Shown in pieces: positions 24,358-33,257 of a DNA stretch of 64,000 nucleotides. The number at the start of each line of letters is the position of its first letter. Position 1 is the stretch's first letter. Location: the NCBI RefSeq assembly GCF_001687365.1, contig NZ_LGLV01000021.1, positions 51,217 through 115,216 on the forward strand. The letters are read 5' to 3'. Both the position numbers and the translations under genes were made by a program. Source of the DNA: Pararhizobium polonicum (GTDB taxonomy: Bacteria; Pseudomonadota; Alphaproteobacteria; Rhizobiales; Rhizobiaceae). The notes under the pieces were generated by a model. The model was not told the DNA's origin. It made no database searches and saw nothing but the letters and a program-made list of their open reading frames with translations.

Positions 24358-27075
24358 TTATGATGACACAAGCTCCTTAAAGATACCGTTATTCTCAACC
24401 AGTGCCTCATGGGTTCCTTCCTCCACCAGAAAGCCCCTGTCGAAGACCAGGACACGATCGAACAGGCTTGAAAGACCGGTGTTCGAAAGTACCCAGATGA
24501 CAGCGGGATCGCGCCCGTCGCGGCGCACGAGCTTCAGGGCGTCGCGGACGATTTCTTCCTGAAGACGATGGTCGAGGCCAGGCAGCGGCCGGTTGAAGAT
24601 ATAATAATCCGAACGGCGCACCAGTGCACGCGCCAGATTGAGCTTCTGCCGCTGCACGGAGGTCAGGCGTTTGCCGCCGGCGCCGAGATTGAAATCCAGG
24701 CCGATATCGATCACCCGTTCCAGCAGACCGAGCGAGTTCAAAAGCGAGCTGACGATCGAGCGGATGCGCTTGGAGCCGTCCGAATGCTTGTGGCTGATGC
24801 GGCCGAACAGGATGTTGTCCATCAGGCTCGCCGACGCCAGATAGTGTTCGGGGTCGTAGCGTTCGATATCGCCGTGCATGCTCTCCGGCAGTCCGTCATG
24901 GAACTGGCGGCGGACATCGACGATCGTCGCCATCAGCTCGGGGGTCAGGAGGCCGAAACGATGCCGTGGCTCGATATAGCGGAAGCTCAGGCGGATGAAG
25001 GCGCCCCGGTCATCATCGGATGCGCCGTCGAAGCCCTTGCCTTTCAGTTTCTGCAGCAGCAGCTGATATTCGGGAATATCGTCCGCCGTCATGAAGGTGA
25101 GCTGCTGGAAGAACGGGTGATCCGGTGGCAGGTCGGCGAACAGCTCGACCGCGTTCTCGGCAATGCTGTAGCCCATGTCGAACATGATGCGGTCGAGGCC
25201 GGTGCGTCTGATCACCGAACGGAAATAGACGTTTTTGCCGATGGCCCTGCCGACGAGGGCGGGGCCGGTTGCCGTGCCGAACAACAGGTTTTCGCCGATC
25301 GTTGCCTCGGTGTTGTAGGCGCCGGGCTCGAAGGAGACGACGAGGTTGCTCAGGCCTGCCTCTTCCAGCTCGTCGCGCAGGGCGTGGCGCATCGCGACGA
25401 GACCTTCGGCAAGGCCGGGATGATCGTCGGGTGATACCGTGCTGCGCAGCGCCAGATCGAGGATATCCTTCGACAGCTGGACGGTATCGAGAACAGAGAG
25501 AATCGGGGCGAAAAGGTCGCCTGCATCGGTCGCATTGGCGGCTTCGTAGTCGATCCAGTCGCTGTTGACGTCATAGTCCGGATTGCCGGCCATCTTCGCT
25601 TCGTTGATCTGCCATTTGCGGTGGGTGGCACCGGCGCCCTGATAGACGGCACTCTTCAGCGGTGCATGCTTCAGGCCATAGAGCAGGTTGTCGCGCAGGC
25701 TTCCGTAGAAGAAGTAGGCATCGGACGAAACATAGGAAATCGCCCGCCCGGTCACGGATTCGGGCAGTTCCAAAAGATCCTCGCCGCCGGCCGTCACTTT
25801 TCCGCTTTCCGGCCAGGTGAGGCGCGCAAAGGCTTCGGCCAGCATGTCGCCGCCGCCGGCCGCACCACCGACGATGGCGACCGTCTCGCCCGGATGGATC
25901 TGCACGGACACGCGCTCCAGCAGCTTGGCGCCGCTGTCGTCGGCGAGCGACAGGTTGACCGCTGCCAGCGGATGTTTCAGCGAGCCGGCGTTCTTGATGG
26001 CGATGGCCTGGATGGCCGGATCGATCGTCTTGTCGACGCTGAACTGCTCGACCACCTGGACATATTTCACCTGGACGTCCTGACGGGTCTGGTCCCAGTC
26101 GATGAGGTCCTTCAGCGGGCCGGGCAGGTCCTTGTAGGCACTGATCACGGCAATCAGCTGACCGATGTCGAGACGGCCCTGCAGCGCCAAGTAGCCGCCG
26201 ATGCAATAGAACAGGAAAGGCGTCAGCTGGGCGAGGAAATTGTTGATGAACTTGACCAGGAATTTCCACTGGTAGAGGTCGTAGCGGATCTTGAAGATAT
26301 GGCCGAGGCGCGAGGCGATATCCGCGCGCTCGTAGTTGGAGGTGTCATAGGCGTGGATGGTGCCGATGCCGTCGACGATTTCGCTGACGCGTCCGGCAAG
26401 CTCGCGGGCGGTGATCTGGCGTTCGCGGCCGAGCACGAGCAGGCGCCGGCGCATGCGCGGAATGATAATGGCCTGAACGCCGACCATGACCGCCGCGATC
26501 AGGCCGAGCCAGGCATTCTGCATGAAGATGAAGAACAGGGCCGTCAGCGCCTGTCCGCCGAGCAGCGCCGGCTGGACGAAGGCATCGCCGGTGAAGCCGC
26601 CCAACGGCTCGACCTCGTCCTTCACCATGCTGGAGACTTCGGCACCCTTCATGCGTTTGAACTGGCCGGGCGGAAAACGCAGGATCCGGTCGACGAGTTC
26701 GAAGCGGATGCGCCGCAGCAGCCGTTCGCCGAGCCGGCCCTTGTAGGTGTTGATGTAGAACTTGAAGAGGCCGTTGATGATCACCAGGACGAGGAACACC
26801 ATGCTGAGCGCAAACAGCGTCTGCATGCGCGTCAGCTGGACGCCGTCGAAGAGGGAGACGGTGCCCAGCCACGGCAGGTCGAAACTGATGTTCATGAAGG
26901 TCTGGGTGGCGCCCGGCTGGTCGAATCCCTGTCCCTGGATCGGTCCGTTGACGATCTGCTTGGGCAGGTCGAAGGACAGGAAATAGGGTATCATCGAGAC
27001 GGCGACGACCAGCAGAATCCAGAGCTGATGGCCTCGGGTATGGGTCCAGATGTAACGGGCGATGCTTTTTTCCAT
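24358..27075 (-). CDS. ABC exporter-type protein with degenerate, enlarged nucleotide-binding domain
   Basis: 905 residues from ATG 27075; a TTG at 27087 that overlaps the upstream stop as TTGA would add four. Residues 1-330 form an exporter-type six-helix membrane domain with AGRVSEIVDGIGTIHAYDTS. The nucleotide-binding domain is clearly recognisable but catalytically ruined. Walker A reads GGAAGGGDM (Lys to Asp). The Q-loop reads YVSSDAYFF (Gln to Ser). The signature reads LTSVQRQKLNLARAL. Walker B reads YYIFNRPLPGLD (Asp-Glu to Asn-Arg). The H-loop reads WVLSNTGLSSLFD (His to Asn). About 290 extra residues lie between the Q-loop and the signature, and the post-Q-loop motif is present three times. 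A normal half-exporter is about 600 residues. ATP hydrolysis looks impossible alone; a regulatory or structural role is inferred. Confidence 0.88.
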   Translation of the reverse strand: MEKSIARYIWTHTRGHQLWILLVVAVSMIPYFLSFDLPKQIVNGPIQGQGFDQPGATQTFMNISFDLPWLGTVSLFDGVQLTRMQTLFALSMVFLVLVIINGLFKFYINTYKGRLGERLLRRIRFELVDRILRFPPGQFKRMKGAEVSSMVKDEVEPLGGFTGDAFVQPALLGGQALTALFFIFMQNAWLGLIAAVMVGVQAIIIPRMRRRLLVLGRERQITARELAGRVSEIVDGIGTIHAYDTSNYERADIASRLGHIFKIRYDLYQWKFLVKFINNFLAQLTPFLFYCIGGYLALQGRLDIGQLIAVISAYKDLPGPLKDLIDWDQTRQDVQVKYVQVVEQFSVDKTIDPAIQAIAIKNAGSLKHPLAAVNLSLADDSGAKLLERVSVQIHPGETVAIVGGAAGGGDMLAEAFARLTWPESGKVTAGGEDLLELPESVTGRAISYVSSDAYFFYGSLRDNLLYGLKHAPLKSAVYQGAGATHRKWQINEAKMAGNPDYDVNSDWIDYEAANATDAGDLFAPILSVLDTVQLSKDILDLALRSTVSPDDHPGLAEGLVAMRHALRDELEEAGLSNLVVSFEPGAYNTEATIGENLLFGTATGPALVGRAIGKNVYFRSVIRRTGLDRIMFDMGYSIAENAVELFADLPPDHPFFQQLTFMTADDIPEYQLLLQKLKGKGFDGASDDDRGAFIRLSFRYIEPRHRFGLLTPELMATIVDVRRQFHDGLPESMHGDIERYDPEHYLASASLMDNILFGRISHKHSDGSKRIRSIVSSLLNSLGLLERVIDIGLDFNLGAGGKRLTSVQRQKLNLARALVRRSDYYIFNRPLPGLDHRLQEEIVRDALKLVRRDGRDPAVIWVLSNTGLSSLFDRVLVFDRGFLVEEGTHEALVENNGIFKELVSS

Positions 27076-27083
27076 GGGCGGAT

Positions 27084-27683
27084 TCAACTAGCCGAATAGC
27101 GGGTGTCGAGGACGTAGAACTGCCTGGCGGCATAGGGCGTGCCGGCGATCTCCGGGTCGTGCAGATGAAGATCGAACTGTCCCCTGACCGTCACTGACGG
27201 GCGGCTGATGATATGGGGAACCTGTGACGCGGCACGCTCCAGCTCGGGCGCATATTCGATGACGACGGTCTTCGCATTGTCGATCAGCGAAAACAGCAGA
27301 TCGCCGAGAGGGTCCTTGCGGCCGAAGGGTTTCAGCGAATAGCCGAGCAGTACGAGGCCGTAGCTTCCCGGCTGATAGTGATAGTCGATCTGCTGGAACT
27401 TGGCGGTTATATGCCGCACATGGCACGGACGGCCGTTCAGCTCGGCCGCTTCGTAAGCCTCGGTCTTCGGATCGACGGATGTCACCGAGAGCGGATGGTG
27501 GGTGAGGTAAGGGGTGATGGGCCGGATATGGCCGCCGATTTCCAGGATATGCGGGCAGTCGCGCATGAAATGGGCGGCGAAGACCTGCCGCATGGTCGCG
27601 CCAAGTCCTGCAAGATGCGGGATATCCTTCCCGGCCTCCTGTGGCGGCGCAACGGAGGCGGCATCCTTCAGATTGACTTGCAT
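27084..27683 (-). CDS. SAM-methyltransferase-like protein
   Basis: 199 residues from ATG 27683 (GGAG eight bases upstream); the frame is open to 27758 but would run into the divergent gene. A Rossmann-type glycine segment HILEIGGHIRPITPYL resembles motif I of class I methyltransferases, with an acidic VTSVDPKTEAYEA about 20 residues later. Later blocks (YGLVLLGYSLKPFG and AKTVVIEYAPEL) fit strands 4 and 5 of the fold. Catalytic activity is uncertain because motif I is weak. Its end overlaps or abuts the start of the degenerate ABC gene, so the two are probably coupled. Confidence 0.65.
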   Translation of the reverse strand: MQVNLKDAASVAPPQEAGKDIPHLAGLGATMRQVFAAHFMRDCPHILEIGGHIRPITPYLTHHPLSVTSVDPKTEAYEAAELNGRPCHVRHITAKFQQIDYHYQPGSYGLVLLGYSLKPFGRKDPLGDLLFSLIDNAKTVVIEYAPELERAASQVPHIISRPSVTVRGQFDLHLHDPEIAGTPYAARQFYVLDTRYSAS

Positions 27684-27721
27684 TCCTTGCACTCCAGAAA
27701 AGTCCAGACTACAACACGCGC

Positions 27722-28399
27722 ATGATGAAAACCACCCGAGCAGACGAAGCAAACACAACAGATTGGCACGAGAGCGCCTTCGATATTATCCGCGGTCTGT
27801 CCGCCTATACGGGAAGCTCTCTGATAGAAGGCCTTGCGAAAGTTGTCGCCAAATATCCGGACGCGGACCTTGGCACGGCCTTCAACCACAAGCAGGTTGG
27901 AAGCAAGATATGGGCACGCGACAAGCTGTTTGAAAGCCTCGGCGGAAAATTTAAACACATCGTCCTGCTCGGCGGCTGGTACGGCGTGCTGCCGGCCATG
28001 TTGTTCGACGACAGCCGCTTCGACATCGCACTGTTCGAGAGTATCGACATCGATCCCGACGTTGCCCAGGTGGCAGAAACGCTGAATGCCAAGGCGGGCG
28101 GGCGCTTCCGCACGACAACGCAGGATATGTACGCGCTCGATTACAAGGCACTCGGGGCGGATCTGGTGATCAACACCAGTTGCGAGCACATCGCCGATCT
28201 TCCGGCATGGCTTTCGCTTCTGCCGCGCGGCACGCAGGTCATGCTGCAGTCGAACGATTATTTCAGCGAGCCGACCCACATCAACTGCGTGCCCTCGCTT
28301 GAGGCTTTCCAGGCGCAGACATCGCTCAGCCATGTGGCGTTTGCCGGCTCGCTGGCGATGAAGAAATACACCCGCTTCATGGTGATCGGCACCGTCTGA
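27722..28399 (+). CDS. SAM-methyltransferase-like protein, divergent partner
   Basis: 225 residues; ATG 27722 and ATG 27725 are adjacent and both plausible. The motif HIVLLGGWYGVLPAMLF is a class I methyltransferase-like glycine loop. It is followed by ALFESIDIDPDVAQVAETLN (acidic ribose-binding end) and TTTQDMYALDYKALGADLVI. The protein is close in type, but not in sequence, to its divergent neighbour at 27084-27683. Only 38 bases separate the two starts, so one bidirectional promoter must serve both. The target is unknown; a glycan or lipid is plausible from the context. Confidence 0.7.
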   Translation: MMKTTRADEANTTDWHESAFDIIRGLSAYTGSSLIEGLAKVVAKYPDADLGTAFNHKQVGSKIWARDKLFESLGGKFKHIVLLGGWYGVLPAMLFDDSRFDIALFESIDIDPDVAQVAETLNAKAGGRFRTTTQDMYALDYKALGADLVINTSCEHIADLPAWLSLLPRGTQVMLQSNDYFSEPTHINCVPSLEAFQAQTSLSHVAFAGSLAMKKYTRFMVIGTV

Positions 28400-28406
28400 T
28401 CGCCGA

Positions 28407-29549
28407 TCAGAGCAGTCCGCGCAGGATTTCGGCGGTGCGTTGCGCGCCGTCGAGATCGAGACTGTGTGGCGGCCGGCCGGAAGCGGCGAGAGCGGCTTCG
28501 ATCGCCTGCGTCATGCTTTCCGGCGACAGAGCTTCTTCGGTCAGGATATGGGCAAGTCCCAGCTTCTCCAGACGTTCGGCCCTGACCGTCTGCTCGGTTT
28601 CGCCGCCGGCAGTGAACGGAATCAGCAAGGCGTGGCATCCGGCCCGCAAAATGTCGCAGACCGTGTTGTAGCCCGCTTGTGACACCGACAATCTGGCGCC
28701 GGCCAGCAGGCTGGCGAAGTCCGGGCGGAAGCGGTAGACGCTGACATGCGCGGGCGCATCGGCCAGGATGGCATCGAAATCGGATTGGGGCAGATTGGGG
28801 CCGGTGATCAGCGCCCAGGACAGGGCCGCGCCGAGGGATTTGGCGGTTTCGAGCGCCGCGCGGATCAGAGCATTGCCGACGGCGCCACCACCGGCCGAGA
28901 CGATCACGTCAAAACGTTCGGCCGGCTGGGCGGGCGGCGGCGCGGCCACAAGTCCGGTGTAGATAACCTTGTCGACGATATCCACCGCCAGCGGGAAGGT
29001 ATCTTCCAGCCGGGCGAAAGCGGGATCGCCATGGACCAGGACCCGGTCGAAATACTGCTTCACCGTTGCAACGGTTTCCTCGTCGCGGCCGGGCTTGGAG
29101 CGTTCCTGCAGGATATCGCGCAGCGAGGTGACGACCAGGGGCTTGGGATCCGTGGCGGCGATCGCGTCGAGCAGCGGCAGCAGTTCGAAGCGGACCTGCC
29201 GGCGGCCGAAGGGGAAGGCCTCGATGATGACGATATCGGGCTGGCTCTGGCGGAAAGCGGTCAGCAGCCGATCGCGGCGGTTGTTCTTGAAGGCATCGTC
29301 GACCGGATTGCCGTCGATATCGGCCAGCCCGGAAAAGCCTGCATCCCCGGCCGTGATCGGCGGCAGGGCGACATGATGGACGAGTGGCCCCGGAAAGCCC
29401 GTGACCGGTGTGCCGCCAGTGACCACCGTGACGTCGAAACCGTCTTCGGCGAGAGCCCGGGCAATGCGGCTGGCGCGGGCGAGGTGGCCGATGCCGAGCA
29501 GGTGCTGGACGTAGAAAAAGGCACGGGGTGCCGTGCGGTCCTCGGTCAT
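28407..29549 (-). CDS. MurG/GT28-like glycosyltransferase
   Basis: 380 residues from ATG 29549, which overlaps the upstream stop as ATGA; ATG 29564 is an alternative. The N-terminus has the GT-B motif QHLLGIGHLARASRIARAL. The C-terminal half has VIVSAGGGAVGNALIRAALE and the donor-binding block VSQAGYNTVCDILRAG, followed by LLIPFTAGGETEQTVRAERL, as in MurG-like enzymes. It is clearly related to the protein at 30801-32009. It is the last gene of a minus-strand operon that begins with an Opp-like importer. Donor and acceptor are unknown. Confidence 0.82.
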   Translation of the reverse strand: MTEDRTAPRAFFYVQHLLGIGHLARASRIARALAEDGFDVTVVTGGTPVTGFPGPLVHHVALPPITAGDAGFSGLADIDGNPVDDAFKNNRRDRLLTAFRQSQPDIVIIEAFPFGRRQVRFELLPLLDAIAATDPKPLVVTSLRDILQERSKPGRDEETVATVKQYFDRVLVHGDPAFARLEDTFPLAVDIVDKVIYTGLVAAPPPAQPAERFDVIVSAGGGAVGNALIRAALETAKSLGAALSWALITGPNLPQSDFDAILADAPAHVSVYRFRPDFASLLAGARLSVSQAGYNTVCDILRAGCHALLIPFTAGGETEQTVRAERLEKLGLAHILTEEALSPESMTQAIEAALAASGRPPHSLDLDGAQRTAEILRGLL

Positions 29550-30793
29550 TGCGATGTCCGCCATTCTGTCTCGAACAGGTTTTTCAGCTGGCGGATGCTG
29601 GTTTGATGGTCGAATTCCCGCCGCACCGTTTGTTCCGCCGCATTGCCCAGCCGTTGGCGCAAGGCCGGATCGCGGATGGCTTTTTCGATGGCTCCGGCCA
29701 GCGCTTGCGGATCTTCCGGCGGCACGACAAAGCCGTTTTCGCCGTCGACGAGGAGTTCCGGCACGCCGGAGATGTTCGTCGATACGCAGACCAGCGACTG
29801 GCTCGATGCTTCGACCAGCACATTCGGCAATCCGTCCCGATCGCCATCGGCGGTGATGCGGCAGGCAAGCGCGAAAATATCGGCGCTGCGGTAATGCTGC
29901 AGCACTTCCGTTTGCGACAGCGCGCCGTGCCAGGTGACGTTTCCGGCAATGCCAAGCTCGGCCGCCAGGGCCTGCAGCTTTGTCAGCAGTTCGCCGCCGC
30001 CGATATGTTCGAATTTCCAATGGAGATCCGCAGGCAGCAGGCTGAGGGCCCGCAGCAGGATATCGAAACCCTTTTTTTCGACGGCGCGGCCAACGCTGAC
30101 AATCGTCACCGGAGCGTCCGGCTGTGAACCGTCAAGCGGTGGCCGGGTGCCGTCAAACGTGGCGAAGCGGGTGAGGTCAAGGCCGTGATAGCTCAGATGC
30201 ACATGCGGCTTGCCGCCGGCCAGATGGCGCAGGTGCTCAAATCCCGTCTGCGTGCAGGTCACGGTCCAGCGGGTGCTGGCGAGCTTGCCGGCAAGCTCCC
30301 ATTCGGGCGACGTCCAGATGTCCTTGGCATGGGCCGAACAGGTCCAGGGCGTGCCCCCGATCATGCTGGCGTAGCGGGCGACGGAGGCGGGGGTGTGGAT
30401 GAAATGGGCATGCAGCCACGCGCCATTCTCTGGCCATTCGGCGCAGAGCACCATTGCCTGGCCGAAACGGCGAAGCCGGTTGCGTGTGCGGTCACGCCAA
30501 AAGTCGGCCACGAGCGACGGCAGCGCGCGCCAGAAGCCGGGCTTCGGCAGGCATATGGCGAGCGCCCGCAGGACCCTGGGAAATTCCTCGTGCAGATATT
30601 CCGGCAGGTAGTGAACCGGGGCGCGGATTTCGTCGTGAACGGGGTGGCGCTTCTTGTCGGTCGGGCGGCGCAGCGCCACCAGCGCGAGTTCGAAACCGGC
30701 CCTTTCCAGTCCGAGCAGTTCCTGGGCGATGAAGGTTTCCGACAGGCGCGGATATCCCTTCAGCACCACGACGATCTTGCGGCTTTCCGTCAA
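29546..30793 (-). CDS. GT4-type glycosyltransferase (exopolysaccharide type)
   Basis: 415 residues starting at TTG 30793, seven bases from the upstream stop, with AAAGGG in front. The N-terminal YPRLSETFIAQELLGLERAG is the classic opening of colanic/exopolysaccharide GT4 enzymes. The C-terminal domain has IVSVGRAVEKKGFDILLRAL and GDRDGLPNVLVEASSQSLV. It overlaps the downstream GT28-like gene by four bases, so these transferases are probably made in fixed ratio. It should add a sugar to a lipid-linked or membrane-associated acceptor. Confidence 0.87.
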   Translation of the reverse strand: MTESRKIVVVLKGYPRLSETFIAQELLGLERAGFELALVALRRPTDKKRHPVHDEIRAPVHYLPEYLHEEFPRVLRALAICLPKPGFWRALPSLVADFWRDRTRNRLRRFGQAMVLCAEWPENGAWLHAHFIHTPASVARYASMIGGTPWTCSAHAKDIWTSPEWELAGKLASTRWTVTCTQTGFEHLRHLAGGKPHVHLSYHGLDLTRFATFDGTRPPLDGSQPDAPVTIVSVGRAVEKKGFDILLRALSLLPADLHWKFEHIGGGELLTKLQALAAELGIAGNVTWHGALSQTEVLQHYRSADIFALACRITADGDRDGLPNVLVEASSQSLVCVSTNISGVPELLVDGENGFVVPPEDPQALAGAIEKAIRDPALRQRLGNAAEQTVRREFDHQTSIRQLKNLFETEWRTSQ

Positions 30794-30800
30794 CGTGCCG

Positions 30801-32009
30801 TCACCCTTTCACGACCGTCAGATGCTCGCGGTCGCGGCGGCCGAGCCATTCTCCAACGATCTGCGATATGTTCGCAAGGCCTTCGAGCGTCATGCCTTTG
30901 GCACTTTTCGAGGGCGGGTTGCGGTCCGGCAGCGCCTTGAGCGCGGCGGCGAAGCGTAGCGGATCGGCGGCTTCTTCGGGCAGGAGCATGTCGATCAGGC
31001 CAAGCTCGGCGGCCCGGCTTGCCCGAATGAGCTGCTCTTCGCGCGGCATGACCCTGGGCACGATCAGCGCCGGCTTGTCGAAGGAGAGAATTTCACAATA
31101 GGTGTTGTAGCCGCCCATCGCGACGACACCCTTGGCGCCGGCAATCAGCTCCTCCATCCGGTTGTCGAATTCGATGACCTCGATATAGGGAATCTTGGCA
31201 CATTTGGTGATCAGCTTGTGGCGCTGCTTTGCCGGCATATAGGGGCCGAGCACGATCAGCGCCTTGTGCGTGAGCGTCGAATCCTCCTGATAGGCGTCGA
31301 TGACGTCATGGATCAGGTCGGAGCCGTCTCCACCCCCACCGGTGGTCACCAGGATATAGTCGCCCTTCGGCTTGTGCTCGGACTCCACGTCCTGCGAGAC
31401 GCTTCTCTGCAGGAAACCGACGAAATCCATTTTGGCGCGGACAAGCGGCGGAACTTCCAGGCCGACCAGCGGGTCGTAGAAATCCGGAGGGCCATAGACC
31501 CAGACGCTGTCGTAGAACTGGCCGATCTTGCGCATTACGTCGTTGCGCTTCCATTCGGCATCGAGCAGATGCGGTGCGTCCATGACCTCGCGCAGGCCGA
31601 GGACTAGGGTCGTTCCCTGCTTCTTCAGATAGGCTAGCGTGTCCTCGACTTCGCCTTGCAGGCCCATCGGCTCCTTGTCGACGATGAAGATATCCGGCTG
31701 GAAGGTTTCGGCCGTGTGGCGGATGATCGACTTGCGCATCTTCAGCGTCTCGTGCAGGTCGATATGCTGGTCCATCGAAGTGTATTCGCCGTTGCGCAGC
31801 TTGATGACGCTGGGAATCTTCACGAAATCGACGCGGGCGCGATAGTCGAAGGCACCGGCGATGGTGGCGCCTGAAATGATCAGGATGTTGACGCCGCGAT
31901 AATCCTCCACCAGCGAATGCGCAATCGTCCGACAGCGTCTGAGGTGACCGAGGCCGAACGTGTCATGGCTGTACATCAGGATGCGGGCATCTTCGATCCG
32001 GCGCGTCAT
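30801..32009 (-). CDS. MurG/GT28-like glycosyltransferase, paralogue of 28407-29549
   Basis: 402 residues from ATG 32009 with AGAGG eight bases upstream. The motif MYSHDTFGLGHLRRCRTIA matches the GxGHLxR block of its paralogue. The C-terminal half has YILVTTGGGGDGSDLIHDVI and VVAMGGYNTYCEILSFDKPA, then LIVPRVMPREEQLIRASRA, the donor-sugar site of this family. A middle region (residues about 60-200) is longer than in the paralogue. It follows the importer permease gene by 72 bases on the same strand and is probably on the same transcript. Confidence 0.82.
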   Translation of the reverse strand: MTRRIEDARILMYSHDTFGLGHLRRCRTIAHSLVEDYRGVNILIISGATIAGAFDYRARVDFVKIPSVIKLRNGEYTSMDQHIDLHETLKMRKSIIRHTAETFQPDIFIVDKEPMGLQGEVEDTLAYLKKQGTTLVLGLREVMDAPHLLDAEWKRNDVMRKIGQFYDSVWVYGPPDFYDPLVGLEVPPLVRAKMDFVGFLQRSVSQDVESEHKPKGDYILVTTGGGGDGSDLIHDVIDAYQEDSTLTHKALIVLGPYMPAKQRHKLITKCAKIPYIEVIEFDNRMEELIAGAKGVVAMGGYNTYCEILSFDKPALIVPRVMPREEQLIRASRAAELGLIDMLLPEEAADPLRFAAALKALPDRNPPSKSAKGMTLEGLANISQIVGEWLGRRDREHLTVVKG

Positions 32010-32081
32010 GAGCGGAGCCTCTTGTCTCCCCTGGCGCTGCCGATCGTCTTGCTGCGTGTCCTTAGCATATCAGTATCCACT

Positions 32082-33257
32082 TCACTTATACGGATCGGCA
32101 GCATCGCGCAGACCGTCGCCCAGGAAATTGAACGCCAGAATCACGAGAATGACCGGAATGGTTGGAAACAGCAGCCAAGGATAAAAAGCAATGACGCTGA
32201 CGCTGCGGGCTTCCGTCAGAAGAATACCCCAGCTGGTGATCGGCGGACGAAGACCGAGGCCAAGGAAGCTCAATGCCGTCTCGCCGAGGATCATGCCGGG
32301 GACGGCAAGCGTTGCGGTGGCGATCAGATGCGACATGAAACCGGGCACGAGGTGGCGGCCGATGATGCGGCCGGAGCCGGCCCCCATCAGCTGGGCGGCC
32401 GTTACATAATCCTCTTCGCGCAGGGCCAGCAGTTTCGAGCGCACGGCACGCGCCAGCCCGGTCCAGTCGAGCAGGCCGAGAATGGCGGTGATGCCGAGAT
32501 AGATCAGGATCGGACTCCATGTGACCGGCATGATCGCCGCCAGCGCCATCCAGAGCGGGATGCTCGGTATGGATTGCAGTACCTCGATGACGCGCTGGAC
32601 GATCAGGTCGAAGACGCCGCCGTGATAGCCGGCCAGCCCGCCGATGGTGATGCCCAGCACGAAGCTCATGGTGATGCCGAGCAGGCCGATGGTCAACGAT
32701 ATCCGGGCTCCGTAAAGGATACGTGACAACACGTCGCGACCGAGACGGTCGCTTCCCAGCAGGAACAGCTGTCCGTCCTTGGCCGGGCAGACCAGATGGA
32801 CATTGGTATCGACGAGGCCCCAGAACCTGTAGCCGTCGCCGCGGCAGAAGAAGCGGATCGGCTCGACCTGATCCGGCTTGTCCGTGTAGATCCGGCGCAG
32901 CGTGTCCATGTCGAGCGTCATCGTGCGGCCATAGACGAACGGTCCGACGAACTTGCCGTCATGGAACAGATGGACACGCTGCGGCGGCGAATGGATGAAA
33001 TCGACGTTGCGGGTATGCAGATTGTAGGGCGCCAGGAACTCGACGATGGCGATGGTCGCATAGAGAAAACCGAGGAAAAACAGCGAGTACAGCGCCAGGC
33101 GGTGTTTTTTGAATTTCCACCACATCAGCCGGAGCTGGGAGGCCTGATAGACCCGCGATTGTTCTTCCGACATCGCATCGACGGAATGCGGATCGAAGGG
33201 CGCCGTCGAGACGTAATGCGCCAGCGGTGCACCGGATTCAGGGAGGGACACAGTCAC
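32082..33257 (-). CDS. Peptide/nickel-type ABC transporter permease (OppC/YejE type)
   Basis: 391 residues from GTG 33257, overlapping the previous stop as GTGA. One membrane helix lies at about residues 55-75, then a periplasmic region of about 100 residues carrying GSDRLGRDVLSRILYGARIS. Five further helices include the cytoplasmic loop REEDYVTAAQLMGAGSGRI. The extended N-terminal region is as in YejE-like subunits. It pairs with the OppB-like permease. The operon order is ATPase, binding protein, OppB, OppC. Confidence 0.9.
   Translation of the reverse strand: MTVSLPESGAPLAHYVSTAPFDPHSVDAMSEEQSRVYQASQLRLMWWKFKKHRLALYSLFFLGFLYATIAIVEFLAPYNLHTRNVDFIHSPPQRVHLFHDGKFVGPFVYGRTMTLDMDTLRRIYTDKPDQVEPIRFFCRGDGYRFWGLVDTNVHLVCPAKDGQLFLLGSDRLGRDVLSRILYGARISLTIGLLGITMSFVLGITIGGLAGYHGGVFDLIVQRVIEVLQSIPSIPLWMALAAIMPVTWSPILIYLGITAILGLLDWTGLARAVRSKLLALREEDYVTAAQLMGAGSGRIIGRHLVPGFMSHLIATATLAVPGMILGETALSFLGLGLRPPITSWGILLTEARSVSVIAFYPWLLFPTIPVILVILAFNFLGDGLRDAADPYK

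Noticed and set aside
24358..27075. Idea that the ABC gene is a pseudogene
   Set aside because: The frame is uninterrupted for more than 900 codons, codon use is like its neighbours, and the changes are coordinated across all active-site motifs rather than random stops.
25621..27099. 492-codon plus-strand open frame opposite the degenerate ABC gene
   Set aside because: Antisense shadow. The minus-strand product has a coherent membrane domain and NBD, while the plus product is rich in Gln, Asp and Arg without any fold pattern.
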